Shown here: positions 1 to 8,172 of the stretch, one piece after another | Layout of the letters: every line of letters begins with the position of its first letter | How positions within the stretch are numbered: position 1 is the stretch's first letter | Made by a program: the position numbers and the translations under genes | From: Chloroflexota bacterium | GTDB lineage: Bacteria; Chloroflexota; Anaerolineae; B4-G1 | Direction of reading: 5' to 3' | Assembly: GCA_003648125.1 (NCBI GenBank) | Contig: QMOE01000003.1 | Coordinates: forward strand, 1 to 20,915 | DNA length: 20,915 nucleotides | Notes under the pieces: generated by a model | What the model was told of the DNA's origin: nothing | Seen by the model: only the letters and a program-made list of their open reading frames with translations | Databases searched by the model: none

Positions 1-1580
1 CTCTGCTGGGCGACGTGGTGATTCCATTCGAGTACGCCGGTGTCGTCAGCGGGCGTGTCAGTCGCGGCCCGCGGCCGGCCGGCTCCTCCGAGTTCGAGAT
101 CGCGCGGGCGGACGATTACCTGCCGTCGCTGGCCCAGCATCACATCGTAGCCGATCCAGAGGAGCGACGCGCCATCATCGCCACGCAAGCCACCGAACTG
201 ACCGCCAGCGTGAACGGGCGTATTCCCGACGATCCGGCGTTGTTGGATGAAGTCACCAACCTGGTCGAGCAGCCCACCCCCCTCCTGGGCCACTTTGAGG
301 AGGAATATCTCAAACTGCCCGCCGACGTGCTCGTCGCTGTGATGAAAAAGCACCAGCGCTATTTTCCTGTGGTGGACAAGAGCACAGCGACGCTGCGCCC
401 CTACTTTGTCGTCGTGCGCAACGGGGGCGACGAGCACCTGGATGTGGTGCGCCACGGCAATGAAGAGGTCATCCGCGCCCGCTTTGCCGACGCCGACTAT
501 TTTTACCGCGCGGACGCCGCCAGGCCGTTGGAGCAATTTCTGCCCCGTCTGGCGACGCTCACCTTCCAGGAACGACTTGGCTCAATGCTGGACAAAACCC
601 ACCGGCTGGAGCAACTGGTTCCCCAACTGGCCGAGATGGTCGGACTGAGCGCCCAGGAGACGGAAACCGCCCAACGGGCAGCCCATCTCTGCAAAGCCGA
701 CCTGGCGACCAAGATGGTGGTCGAGATGACCAGCCTGCAAGGTGTGATGGGGCGCGAGTACGCGCTCAAATCGGGGGAGGACACCGCCGTGGCCGAGGCA
801 ATCATGGAGCACTATTTACCTCGCTCCGCCGCCGACGCGCTCGCTCGAACCCGGCCTGGCCTGGTGGTCGGAATCGCCAATCGGCTCGATAGCCTGGCGG
901 GCCTCTTTGCCGTGGGGCTGGCACCGACAGGCTCGTCCGACCCATATCACCTGCGGCGCGATGCCCTCGGCCTGGCGCAGAACCTGATCGCCCACCACAT
1001 CCCCTTCTCGGTGCGGGATGGGTTGACGACGGCGGCCCGGTTGCTGCCGGTTGAGGTTTCAGAGGAGGCGCTGGCGGCGGCGCTGAACTTTTGCGTCGAG
1101 CGGCTGCGGGGAATGCTGCGCGAGCAGGGGTTCCGCTACGACGTGGTGGACGGTGTGCTGGCAGCGCGGGGCGACGATCCATTCCGCGCCCGTCAGGCGG
1201 TAGAAGAACTCTCCCGCTGGGTGGCCCGCGACGGCTGGCCCCGCATCCTGGATAACTATGCCCGCTGCGTGCGCATCACCCGCGACCTCGAAGAACAGTT
1301 CCCACTGGCCCCGGCCCACTTTGCGCAACCCGCCGAGAAAGAACTGTACGCGGCGTACCAGGAGGCGCGGGCGCAGGTCACGCCGCAGAGCACGGTGGAC
1401 GAGTTCCTAACTGCTTTCCTGCCACTGGTGGACGTGATCGACCGGTATTTTGCCAAAGAGTCCGGCGTGCTGGTGATGGCAGAGGAAAAAGAATTGCGCG
1501 AGAACCGGTTGGCGCAACTCCAACACATCGGGGCGCTGGCAGAGGGGATTGTGGATTTGAGCCGGCTGGAGGGATTCTGA
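1..1580 (+). CDS. glyS: glycyl-tRNA synthetase beta subunit (5' truncated by window)
   Basis: This is the C-terminal part of the beta subunit of the bacterial alpha2beta2 glycyl-tRNA synthetase, which charges tRNA-Gly in the cytoplasm. The frame is already open at base 3 and stops with TGA at 1578-1580, so the true start lies upstream. About 525 residues are visible; full subunits are usually near 690. Family hallmarks are the block MKKHQRYFPV early on, the stretch CKADLATKMVVEMTSLQGVM, the GREYA segment, and SSDPYHLRRDALG before the helical C-terminal anticodon-binding region. That tail carries the DALR-like pattern ENRLAQLQHIGALAEG. No damage is seen. The alpha-subunit gene, or an alpha-beta fusion, would lie to the left. 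The identification rests on several conserved blocks. Confidence 0.96.
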   Translation, partial: LLGDVVIPFEYAGVVSGRVSRGPRPAGSSEFEIARADDYLPSLAQHHIVADPEERRAIIATQATELTASVNGRIPDDPALLDEVTNLVEQPTPLLGHFEEEYLKLPADVLVAVMKKHQRYFPVVDKSTATLRPYFVVVRNGGDEHLDVVRHGNEEVIRARFADADYFYRADAARPLEQFLPRLATLTFQERLGSMLDKTHRLEQLVPQLAEMVGLSAQETETAQRAAHLCKADLATKMVVEMTSLQGVMGREYALKSGEDTAVAEAIMEHYLPRSAADALARTRPGLVVGIANRLDSLAGLFAVGLAPTGSSDPYHLRRDALGLAQNLIAHHIPFSVRDGLTTAARLLPVEVSEEALAAALNFCVERLRGMLREQGFRYDVVDGVLAARGDDPFRARQAVEELSRWVARDGWPRILDNYARCVRITRDLEEQFPLAPAHFAQPAEKELYAAYQEARAQVTPQSTVDEFLTAFLPLVDVIDRYFAKESGVLVMAEEKELRENRLAQLQHIGALAEGIVDLSRLEGF

Positions 1581-1585
1581 ACAAC

Positions 1586-1614
1586 TTGCACAAGATAAGA
1601 GCATCCAATATAAT
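1586..1614 (+). promoter_or_regulatory. sigma-70 promoter of the Doc toxin-antitoxin pair
   Basis: The -35 box TTGCAC (1586-1591) and a perfect -10 box TATAAT (1609-1614) are separated by 17 bases, a few bases after the glyS stop. Transcription would begin near 1621, just before the antitoxin ribosome binding site AAGGAGG (1628-1634). The pair therefore has its own promoter and need not depend on glyS read-through. Confidence 0.75.
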
Positions 1615-1626
1615 TACTGTGCAGTA
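1615..1626. promoter_or_regulatory. candidate operator palindrome
   Basis: TACTG (1615-1619) and CAGTA (1622-1626) form an inverted repeat around TG. It lies immediately downstream of the -10 box and across the expected transcription start. Toxin-antitoxin promoters are typically repressed at such palindromes by the antitoxin or the toxin-antitoxin complex. The palindrome is visible; its operator role is inferred. Confidence 0.4.
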
Positions 1627-1638
1627 GAAGGAGGCAAG

Positions 1639-1872
1639 ATGACGATCGGTAAAATTATCGAACGGAAAGAACTAGCCCAAACATTGGATGATTGGCTGGT
1701 CGCCAGCGACATACCACCGACAATGCCGCTGGAATTGTTTTTCCTGCCGGGTGAAGTAGTCATTCGCCCCCAGCCCTCCGAGCAGCAGGAATTACTAGAG
1801 TGGTTCAAGGGGTTTCGCCAGCGGTATGATGACGTCTTGCGCCGATTGGCCGGCACTGAAGTAGGGACATAG
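1639..1872 (+). CDS. antitoxin partner of Doc-type toxin, 77 aa
   Basis: A 77-residue acidic protein encoded directly before a Doc/Fic toxin. ATG follows a strong AAGGAGG with 4-base spacing. The stop TAG shares one base with the toxin's GTG start (TAGTG), so the two are translationally coupled. The N-terminal part ends in a beta-rich run (LELFFLPGEVVIRPQ) that loosely recalls the C-terminal half of AbrB/SpoVT-like swapped-hairpin domains. The last 30 residues are predicted helical (LLEWFKGFRQRYDDVLRRLA) and would suit wrapping the toxin. No clear Phd signature or Fic-inhibitory helix motif is visible. The antitoxin role follows from size, order, overlap and the downstream toxin; the fold is uncertain. 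Confidence 0.7.
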   Translation: MTIGKIIERKELAQTLDDWLVASDIPPTMPLELFFLPGEVVIRPQPSEQQELLEWFKGFRQRYDDVLRRLAGTEVGT

Positions 1873-2255
1873 TGCGCTATCCCACACTCGACGAGGTCTT
1901 GACACTGCACCAATTGGCCCTGGATGCCCACGGTGGCTCTACGGGAGTGCGCGACCCAGGATTGCTCCAGTCAGCGCTGGCAGCTCCTCGCCAGACAATG
2001 TTTGGCGAGGAGTTATATCCCGGAATCACAGACAAATCGGCAATCCTCCTCTACCTTCTGACCCAGAACCACCCATTTGTTGATGGCAACAAACGCATTG
2101 CACTGTCAGCCTGCTTTTGGTTTCTGGAAAGTAACGGGTATACGCTGGATGTAGAGAAAGAAGCTTTGTATCAATTCACGGTAGACATAGCCAAAGGGCA
2201 AATGGACAAAAACGCGGTGACAGCCTGGATGCGGGAGCACCTGCGCCCGCTATAG
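1872..2255 (+). CDS. doc: Doc/Fic-family toxin (death-on-curing)
   Basis: This is a Doc-type Fic-fold toxin of 127 residues, close to the 126 of phage P1 Doc. The active-site motif HPFVDGNKR (residues 67-75) fits Doc-type HxFx(D/N)(A/G)NKR, with catalytic His67 and the NKR anion-binding loop intact. P1 Doc phosphorylates EF-Tu and stops translation; the same target here is inference. The N-terminal PTLDEVLTLHQLALDAHGG and RDPGLLQSALAAPRQT are typical family blocks. It starts at GTG, overlapping the antitoxin stop by one base. No frameshift or truncation is seen. It ends 37 bases before a bidirectional terminator. Family identity is firm. Confidence 0.93.
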   Translation: MRYPTLDEVLTLHQLALDAHGGSTGVRDPGLLQSALAAPRQTMFGEELYPGITDKSAILLYLLTQNHPFVDGNKRIALSACFWFLESNGYTLDVEKEALYQFTVDIAKGQMDKNAVTAWMREHLRPL

Positions 2256-2291
2256 TGCGCCCTACTTTTTCCGAACCCCATCAGGTAAACA

Positions 2292-2329
2292 AAAAGCCTC
2301 CCATCGGCATAAACCGACGGGAGGCTTTT
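2292..2329. terminator. bidirectional intrinsic terminator between doc and livF
   Basis: Arms 2292-2307 and 2314-2329 pair over 16 bases with one mismatch around a 6-base loop. The stem runs from AAAAGCCTCCC to GGGAGGCTTTT. The A-tract on one side and T-tract on the other let it end transcription of the converging toxin and liv operons. Confidence 0.92.
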
Positions 2330-2361
2330 ACTTGCCACTTGCAAACTTGCTTACTTGCTCC

Positions 2362-3075
2362 CTACTCCATCCCCAGGTAAGCCTTCTGCACCGTCGGGTC
2401 TCGGCGTAGCCCTGCGGCTGTGTCGGCCAGAACGATCTCGCCCGTCTGGAGGACATAGCCGCGGCCGGCGATCTGGAGCGCCATATTGGCGTTCTGCTCA
2501 ACCAGCAGGACAGTCGTTCCCTCCTTATTGATCTCCTGGACTTTGTCAAAGACGTCCTCCACCAGGACAGGCGCTAACCCCATTGAAGGCTCGTCCAGTA
2601 GCAACAGCCGTGGCCGGGCCATCAGAGCGCGTCCAGTGGCGAGCATCTGCTGCTCTCCGCCGCTCAGTGTCCCGGCTACCTGGCTGCGACGCTCCTTGAG
2701 GCGTGGGAAAAGCTCAAAGACGCGCTCCATATCATCGGCGACACCCTTCCGGTCATCACGGGAGTAAGCGCCCATATCCAGGTTTTCGACGACAGTGAGC
2801 TTGGCAAAGATGCCCCGTCCTTCGGGCACCATAGCCACGCCTTTGTAAACGATCTCGTGGGCCTTGTAGTCGGCCAGGTCTTCCCCTTCGAGCATCACCC
2901 TGCCCTGCCGGGGTTTGATCAACCCACAAATAGTGCGCAGAGTCGTCGTTTTGCCGGCGCCGTTAGCGCCGATCAGGGTCACGATTTCGCCCTGCTCGAC
3001 GGTGAGCGAGATTCCTTTCAGGGCGTGGATGTTGCCATAATAAGTATGCAAATTCTCAATCTCTAGCATTGGCAT
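2362..3075 (-). CDS. livF: branched-chain amino-acid-type ABC transporter ATPase LivF
   Basis: Cytoplasmic ATPase of a HAAT/LIV-type importer, 237 residues, the usual LivF length. Walker A is at residues 36-44 (GANGAGKTT), the ABC signature LSGGEQQ at 137-143 and Walker B LLLLDEP at 157-163. The switch segment reads LLVEQNANMALQIA with Gln in place of His, which is normal for LivF. It starts at ATG 3075 with AGGAG seven bases upstream. A second ATG two codons on is possible. It is the last gene of the five-gene operon, 16 bases after livG and before the shared terminator. LIV-type systems also import urea, amides and aromatic acids, so the substrate is not fixed by family alone. Confidence 0.96.
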   Translation of the reverse strand: MPMLEIENLHTYYGNIHALKGISLTVEQGEIVTLIGANGAGKTTTLRTICGLIKPRQGRVMLEGEDLADYKAHEIVYKGVAMVPEGRGIFAKLTVVENLDMGAYSRDDRKGVADDMERVFELFPRLKERRSQVAGTLSGGEQQMLATGRALMARPRLLLLDEPSMGLAPVLVEDVFDKVQEINKEGTTVLLVEQNANMALQIAGRGYVLQTGEIVLADTAAGLRRDPTVQKAYLGME

Positions 3076-3091
3076 AGAATTACTCCTTGAC

Positions 3092-3883
3092 TCAGTTGTC
3101 GGCGGCCAGGCCGGTAGCAGCGCCCCGTCCCAGGTAGGCCTCGATCACGCGCGGGTTGCGTTGGATTTCCTCCGGTGTCCCCTCGGCGATTTTGCTCCCA
3201 AAGTCAATCACCGTTACCCGCTCAGAGATGCCCATCACCACGCGCATGTCGTGCTCGATCAGCAGGATGGTGATTTGGAGTTCATCCCGCAAGCGGCGGA
3301 TAAACCCCATCATCACGTTGGACTCTTGCGGGTTCATGCCCGCCGTAGGCTCATCTAGGAGCAGCAATTTTGGTTTTCCGGCCAGGGCGCGCGCGATCTC
3401 GAGCCTCCGTTGAGCGCCGTAGGGCAGGTTCTTTGCCAAAAGGTCCCCTTGTCCCGTCATACCGACAAAGTCGAGCAGGCGGAGAGATTCCTCGAGCGCA
3501 TGTTCTTCTTCTTCGCGGGTGGATTTTAATCCCAGTACGGCCCCGATCCAGCCGTGCTTTAGCTGTGGTTCCATACCGACCAGAATGTTTTCGATGGCCG
3601 TCATGTTGGCAAAGAGACGGATGTTCTGGTAGGTGCGGGTGATGCCCAAGTGGGCGACCTGATCCGGCGTCCGCCCGTTCAGCAAGTGACTATTGAATGA
3701 GATTGTACCTTCGTCAAAACCATAGAAACCAGTGATACAGTTGAAGAAGGTGGTTTTCCCTGCCCCGTTCGGCCCGATGATGCTGACGATAGAATGCTCT
3801 GGAACATTGAAATCAAAACTGTTGACCGCCACCAGGCCGCCAAAGCGTTTGGTAACTTGTGTAGAAGTGAGAATAATAGTCAT
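3092..3883 (-). CDS. livG: branched-chain amino-acid-type ABC transporter ATPase LivG
   Basis: Second ATPase of the transporter, 263 residues. Walker A GPNGAGKTT is at residues 37-45, followed by the LivG-specific FFNCITGFY and the RTYQNIRLF block. The signature region is YGAQRRLEIARAL. Walker B is LLLLDEPTAGMNP and the H-loop LLIEHDMRVVM keeps its His. The GIxRTxQNxRLF and EHDM segments separate LivG from LivF. The ATG lies 4 bases after the livM stop, behind a modest AGAGGG, so coupled translation is likely. It should form a heterodimer with LivF beneath LivH/LivM. Confidence 0.96.
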   Translation of the reverse strand: MTIILTSTQVTKRFGGLVAVNSFDFNVPEHSIVSIIGPNGAGKTTFFNCITGFYGFDEGTISFNSHLLNGRTPDQVAHLGITRTYQNIRLFANMTAIENILVGMEPQLKHGWIGAVLGLKSTREEEEHALEESLRLLDFVGMTGQGDLLAKNLPYGAQRRLEIARALAGKPKLLLLDEPTAGMNPQESNVMMGFIRRLRDELQITILLIEHDMRVVMGISERVTVIDFGSKIAEGTPEEIQRNPRVIEAYLGRGAATGLAADN

Positions 3884-3887
3884 AAGC

Positions 3888-5600
3888 TTAACCCTCTTGT
3901 AATACCGGCTCTATCAGATTCTCTTCGCCAGGTGGTAAAGACCCATTGGGATTGACATCCAGTTCCCGCTTTCTGACTGCGGATGGCCAGAAACCTCCTG
4001 GCCGCGCGAGCATCATCACGATCAACAGCGCGCCGTACATCAACATCCGATACTCGGCAAACTCGCGTAGCAGCTCCGGCAATCCCACCAAGACGAGAGC
4101 GCCCACCACCACGCCGGGGAGGCTCCCCATACCGCCCACGATGATCAGACACAGCACATTGATGGAAACCATCAAGTTAAAGCTGTGGGGAAAGATCGAA
4201 TTTAGCTTGACGGCAAAGATCGCTCCCGACATCCCGGAGAAGGCAGCCCCGCTGGCGAAAGCCAGTAGCTTGGTCTTGACCAGGTTGATGCCCATCGCCT
4301 CGGCCACGTCTTCGTCCTCCCGTAATGCCATCCATTGTCGTCCTAACCGCGCGTCGCGCAGCCGCCAGGAGACGAAGAAAGCCAGCAGGCAGCCGCCCAG
4401 GATGACATAGTACATTTGCTCCGGTTTGACGAATTCCGTACCGGCGATAAAGATATTGGGAATCTTGAGAATACCTTGTGCCCCGCCGATGATGGGGGCC
4501 AGGGCGTCCGATAGAGCCAGGATGCGGATGATCTCGCCAAAGCCCAGGGTGACAATCGCCAAATAGTCCCCTCTCATTCGCAGCACCGGGACGCCCAGAA
4601 TGATACCGGCCAGCACTGCCGCCGCCACCGCGATTGGCAAAGCGACCCAGAATGACAGTCCCGCGATGCCAAAATCGCCCTGAGAGGTGAGTACGGCCAT
4701 CGTGTAGGCCCCGATGGCGAAAAAGGCCACGTATCCCAGGTCCAAGAGGCCGGCAAAGCCGACTACGATGTTCAACCCCAACCCCATCAGCACGTATATG
4801 CCGATGTTGTCTACCACCTCGCTCAGATATGTGCGCAGGAACATTGGCAGGAACAGCATGAACAGGATTCCCAGAGCAATTCCGCCCCAGCGCACGTTCT
4901 TTTGTTGCCGGGGTGGCAGCGCGTTTACCCGTTCGCGGATCAGGCCTCCCTTGCTGCCCCACCAACTGTTCAACCCGGCTACGATCAGGAAAACTGTCGC
5001 CGCGCCCAGGATAGAGAGACCTCGGGCCGCGAACATGAATCCTCGAATCATCAGGCCCAACCCCTGGTTTCCCCACGCCAGGATGATAGTCTCCGACAGC
5101 AAACCGACCAGGAACACGGCTACCAGCCCCCAGAGCAGGGGGCGCAATATCCGTGCCGGGATCAGCGTGATTCCGGCCCCGACCATGCCCAACACTGCCG
5201 AGATCGCTGTCACGATTACAATTCCCACCCCTTGCCCCTGTCCAAAGGTCAGCGTCGCCAGCAGTTCGGGTGAGACGTTGTGCATAAAGCGGCGCAGGTC
5301 GAGTGGCTCGGCTACCAGGATCAGCACGATCAGCGGCAGGCTGGCGAGCAAGCCGACTACTAACCCGCTCAGGAGCGTTGGGCCAGCCCGGTTACTTTTG
5401 CTGCGTTGAGCCGCCAGATATGCTCCTCCGGCGGCCGCGCCAAACAGGAAAACGTGTCCCATCGTGATCACCCCGCCGATGATGTCCCGTTTGCCAAAAG
5501 TCCCCACCACGCCAATCACGCTGAGCGACAACGCAATGATCGCGGCCAGGAGGCCCAGGTTGATGACATCTCGCCAGTCCAAGCGTGTTTCTGTTTTCAT
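3888..5600 (-). CDS. livM: ABC transporter permease LivM with long N-terminal membrane extension
   Basis: Inner-membrane permease. The canonical LivM core occupies about the last 300 residues, from NIGIYVLMGLGLNIVVGFAG through GDYLAIVTLGFGEIIR to the ATPase-coupling loop ALREDEDVAEAMGINLVKTK. Before it lie roughly 260 extra residues with about six or seven hydrophobic segments, making the protein near 570 residues, much longer than E. coli LivM (425). I chose ATG 5600 because GGAG sits six bases ahead. An in-frame ATG at 5612 that overlaps the livH stop (TGATG) is the alternative and would add four residues. It is second of the two permeases, paired with LivH. The tail RELDVNPNGSLPPGEENLIE is hydrophilic. 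Identity of the core is secure; the role of the extension is unknown. Confidence 0.93.
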   Translation of the reverse strand: MKTETRLDWRDVINLGLLAAIIALSLSVIGVVGTFGKRDIIGGVITMGHVFLFGAAAGGAYLAAQRSKSNRAGPTLLSGLVVGLLASLPLIVLILVAEPLDLRRFMHNVSPELLATLTFGQGQGVGIVIVTAISAVLGMVGAGITLIPARILRPLLWGLVAVFLVGLLSETIILAWGNQGLGLMIRGFMFAARGLSILGAATVFLIVAGLNSWWGSKGGLIRERVNALPPRQQKNVRWGGIALGILFMLFLPMFLRTYLSEVVDNIGIYVLMGLGLNIVVGFAGLLDLGYVAFFAIGAYTMAVLTSQGDFGIAGLSFWVALPIAVAAAVLAGIILGVPVLRMRGDYLAIVTLGFGEIIRILALSDALAPIIGGAQGILKIPNIFIAGTEFVKPEQMYYVILGGCLLAFFVSWRLRDARLGRQWMALREDEDVAEAMGINLVKTKLLAFASGAAFSGMSGAIFAVKLNSIFPHSFNLMVSINVLCLIIVGGMGSLPGVVVGALVLVGLPELLREFAEYRMLMYGALLIVMMLARPGGFWPSAVRKRELDVNPNGSLPPGEENLIEPVLQEG

Positions 5601-5611
5601 TGTTCTCTCCA

Positions 5612-6685
5612 TCAGGCTTTTTCCTCGGCTATCGGCTCACCCATGATACCCTGGGGCATGAACATCAGCACCAGCACCAGCATGGTGAAGGCGATCACGT
5701 CCTTGAGCTGGTAGGGCGCGGCGATGCCCAATCCCTCGAGAAACAGGTTGGGGCCAACGGATTCAAACATCCCCAGCAACAACCCACCTATCGCGGCCCC
5801 TGGAACACTGCCGATGCCTCCCAGCACGGCGGCGGTGAACGCCTTTATGCCGGGGAAAAAACCCATAAAAAAGTGCACTTGTCGGTACATCATAGCGTAC
5901 AGTACCCCGGCCACCCCTGCCATCGCTGCGCCGATGGCGAATGTGATCGTGATCACCCTGTCCACATCAATCCCCATCAGCGCGGCGACGTCTTTATCCT
6001 CCGAGACAGCACGCAGCGCCTTGCCGGTCTTGGTGTGCATCACAAAGATGTACAATCCCGTCATCATCAGCAATGAGGTCACGATCACGACGCCCTGGAC
6101 TCGGGTGATATCTAGCCCCAGGACAGACCACGTGCCCTTCAGCAGGGCCACGTCGGGGAAGGCGGTGACGCCGGAACCGTACAGCCCGCGGAAAAAATAC
6201 TGCCAAAAGAACGAAGCCCCGATGGCCGTGATCAGAGGAACCAGGCGCGGTGCTTTGCGCAGCGGGCGATAGGCCACGCGCTCCGTCAGCACGGCGATGC
6301 CCGTTGAGACGGACATGGCCACGGCGGTGATGATGAGCAAGGCCCAGATGGGATGGCGGTCTGTGAAGCCGGATTCGTTGAGAGGAATGGCGATAAATAC
6401 CGTCGCGGTAAAGATTCCTGACATAAAGAATTCGCCGTGGGCAAAATTGATCATGAGCAACACGCCGTATATCATTGTGTAGCCCAGAGCGATCAGGGCA
6501 TAGAGGCCGCCTTGAGCCAGACCAAAAGTCAAAAAGTTCAACCACTGTTCCGTAGAGTACCGGTTGTGTGTGACGGTAGCCACGGTGCCCCAAATGACGG
6601 CCACGATGATTCCGACACGGAACACCCACAGTAAAAGATCTAGATAATTGATGTTCTCAAACCTCTGGCGCATAGTCCTTTGCAT
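5612..6685 (-). CDS. livH: ABC transporter permease LivH
   Basis: Inner-membrane permease of 357 residues. Typical LivH blocks are LTFGLAQGGLYALIALGYTM and YGVLLMINFAHGEFFM. They are followed by AYRPLRKAPRLVPLITAIG, the coupling loop RAVSEDKDVAALMGIDVDR and the C-terminal GIKAFTAAVLGGIGSVPGA. The N-terminus has about 50 extra residues with one hydrophobic segment (LLLWVFRVGIIVAVIWG) before the first conserved helix. Start ATG 6685 has GGAG eight bases upstream; a second ATG five codons later is possible. The stop shares one base with the upstream livM start candidate. It would pair with LivM to form the channel for the binding protein's ligand. Confidence 0.95.
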   Translation of the reverse strand: MQRTMRQRFENINYLDLLLWVFRVGIIVAVIWGTVATVTHNRYSTEQWLNFLTFGLAQGGLYALIALGYTMIYGVLLMINFAHGEFFMSGIFTATVFIAIPLNESGFTDRHPIWALLIITAVAMSVSTGIAVLTERVAYRPLRKAPRLVPLITAIGASFFWQYFFRGLYGSGVTAFPDVALLKGTWSVLGLDITRVQGVVIVTSLLMMTGLYIFVMHTKTGKALRAVSEDKDVAALMGIDVDRVITITFAIGAAMAGVAGVLYAMMYRQVHFFMGFFPGIKAFTAAVLGGIGSVPGAAIGGLLLGMFESVGPNLFLEGLGIAAPYQLKDVIAFTMLVLVLMFMPQGIMGEPIAEEKA

Positions 6686-6716
6686 CGTTTTTTCTCCGTT
6701 CCACTGCTATTCATTA

Positions 6717-6806
6717 GGGTACGTTTCATTTCGGTTAGAAGTAGGCGCGGTTTCCATACCGCGCGCTATGGAAAGCGCGCCTACCCAACTCATTTGAAAC
6801 ACACCC
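6717..6806. mobile_element. 90-bp MITE-like palindromic element with 9-bp duplication
   Basis: The ends match as inverted repeats: GGGTACGTTTCA at the left against GGGTGTGTTTCA read from the right, 10 of 12. The element is flanked by an exact 9-bp direct repeat TATTCATTA (6708-6716 and 6807-6815), as expected of a target-site duplication. The core 6741-6784 starts with GTAG, ends with CTAC and holds two hairpins (GCGCGGT/ACCGCGC and GCGCGCT/AGCGCGC). It carries no coding capacity and sits in the livJ-livH intercistronic gap, so it is transcribed with the operon. Confidence 0.8.
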
Positions 6807-6833
6807 TATTCATTACAAGGGTGGAGATGAGCC

Positions 6834-6858
6834 CAGCCAAGCTCTTGGAGCTTGGCTG
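6834..6858 (-). promoter_or_regulatory. intercistronic hairpin between livJ and livH
   Basis: A perfect 11-bp stem, CAGCCAAGCTC against GAGCTTGGCTG, closes a 3-base loop. There is no T-run after it in the operon direction, so it is unlikely to be a full terminator. Hairpins just after binding-protein genes commonly stabilise the upstream message and let it accumulate above the permease genes; that role is inferred from position. Confidence 0.65.
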
Positions 6859-6913
6859 AACCCATCCCCTTAGCTACCGGCTCCAGGCTAAATACCCAGA
6901 CGCCGGCATAGAA

Positions 6914-8128
6914 CTATTGCTTAAACTGCCACAGTGGCATATATTCGCCGTTTGTGATCTGGTTGACCGCGATCTCTGGATCGGCGCAGTCGCCATGCTC
7001 GTCGCAGTTCAACGTGCCGGTGACGCCTGCAAAGTCCTTGGTGGCATAGAGCGCGTCGCGCAGCGCCTGCCGTCCGATGTGCAGCGTGCCGTCCTCATCC
7101 TGCGTCGCTACCTTCTCGACGGCGGCCAGAAGCATCATCGTCCCGTCGTAGGCGTGAGCGTGGAAGACGCTCAATGGCTTTTCGCCGTACTCCGCCAGGT
7201 GCACTTCCAGGAAGTGGTCGTACAAAGCGTTCCCAAATTCCAGGTTCGGGCCCGAGATGTACATACCCTCGCAGGCATCGCCCGCGGCCTCGACAAAGTC
7301 CGGCGAGAAACATCCATCCGCCGCTGCCAGTTTCGTGTTCTCCAGGCCGGCGATTTCCTTGGCCTGACGGGTGATCTGAGCGCCTTCGGGGATAAAGATT
7401 GGATAGTAGAGGAATTCCGGTTCGCCCGCGGCGATAGTCGTCAGGACGGGGTGCATGTCCGTATCGCCCACGTTGACAGCTTCCTGGGCCGTGATGGTGC
7501 CACCCAGTTCCTGGAACGTCTCGGCGAACACCTGTTGTAACTGATCGGCGTAAGGGCTGCCGTCGTGGATCGTGGCGGCCGTGCGCAGGCCCATCTCTTC
7601 GTACACGTAGTGGGCCATGGCTGCGCCCTGAATCTTGTCGTTGTGGCAGGTGCGCAGGTAGCCGGGGTTCCAGCTCTTGTTTGGATCCGTCAGCGAGGGA
7701 GCGGTGTTGGAGGGCGAGATCAGCACCATACCGGCGTCTGAAGCGATCCGGGAGGCCGGCTCGCCCGCGCTGGAGCAGTTGGTGCCGATGATGCCGATCA
7801 GGCTGGGATCAGAGGTCAGTTTGGTGAGGGCCGTCTGTCCACCCTCGGCGCTGCACATCGAGTCCTCACCCACCAGTTCGATGGGGTGGCCGAGCACCTC
7901 GCCCTTGTCGCCAACGGCGATTTCAATGCCGCGTCGCGAGTCCACACCCAGCGACTCGTTTGCCCCGGCGATCACCAGGGCGTAGCCGATGCGGACCGGG
8001 TCGCCCGGGGCGATAGTCACGCAACCGATAGAATCCGTGCATTCGAAGGGGGCCACTTTCGGCCCACAGGCTGCTGCCAACATGCTGACGAGCAGCAACA
8101 GGCTAATAACAGTTAACTTGCCTTTCAT
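6914..8128 (-). CDS. livJ: periplasmic/lipoprotein substrate-binding protein of LIV-type ABC transporter
   Basis: A type I periplasmic-binding-fold receptor of 404 residues that would deliver ligand to LivH/LivM. The N-terminus MKGKLTVISLLLLVSM is a lipoprotein signal with lipobox-like LAAAC, Cys21 being the predicted lipidated residue; -3 is Ala rather than the usual Leu. The mature part opens with VRIGYALVIAGANESLGVDS. It then has GHPIELVGEDSMCSAEGG, IGIIGTNCSSAGEPASRI and VLISPSNTAPSLTD, the Peripla_BP_6 pattern. There are several Cys residues beyond the lipobox, unusual for this family. ATG 8128 is chosen because GGAGGAG lies just ahead. A longer TTG start at 8143 would contain that ribosome site. 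It is first in the operon, 228 bases before livH. The ligand may be a branched-chain amino acid, an amide or a heterocycle product. Confidence 0.92.
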   Translation of the reverse strand: MKGKLTVISLLLLVSMLAAACGPKVAPFECTDSIGCVTIAPGDPVRIGYALVIAGANESLGVDSRRGIEIAVGDKGEVLGHPIELVGEDSMCSAEGGQTALTKLTSDPSLIGIIGTNCSSAGEPASRIASDAGMVLISPSNTAPSLTDPNKSWNPGYLRTCHNDKIQGAAMAHYVYEEMGLRTAATIHDGSPYADQLQQVFAETFQELGGTITAQEAVNVGDTDMHPVLTTIAAGEPEFLYYPIFIPEGAQITRQAKEIAGLENTKLAAADGCFSPDFVEAAGDACEGMYISGPNLEFGNALYDHFLEVHLAEYGEKPLSVFHAHAYDGTMMLLAAVEKVATQDEDGTLHIGRQALRDALYATKDFAGVTGTLNCDEHGDCADPEIAVNQITNGEYMPLWQFKQ

Positions 8129-8172
8129 TTTTTCTCCTCCCAAGTATTAAGTGAAAAAACAGATACAAAAGT

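Noticed and set aside
4177..5076. 299-codon open frame in another frame of livM
   Set aside because: Arg/Gly/Pro-rich shadow of the livM gene; no ribosome site and no recognisable domain.
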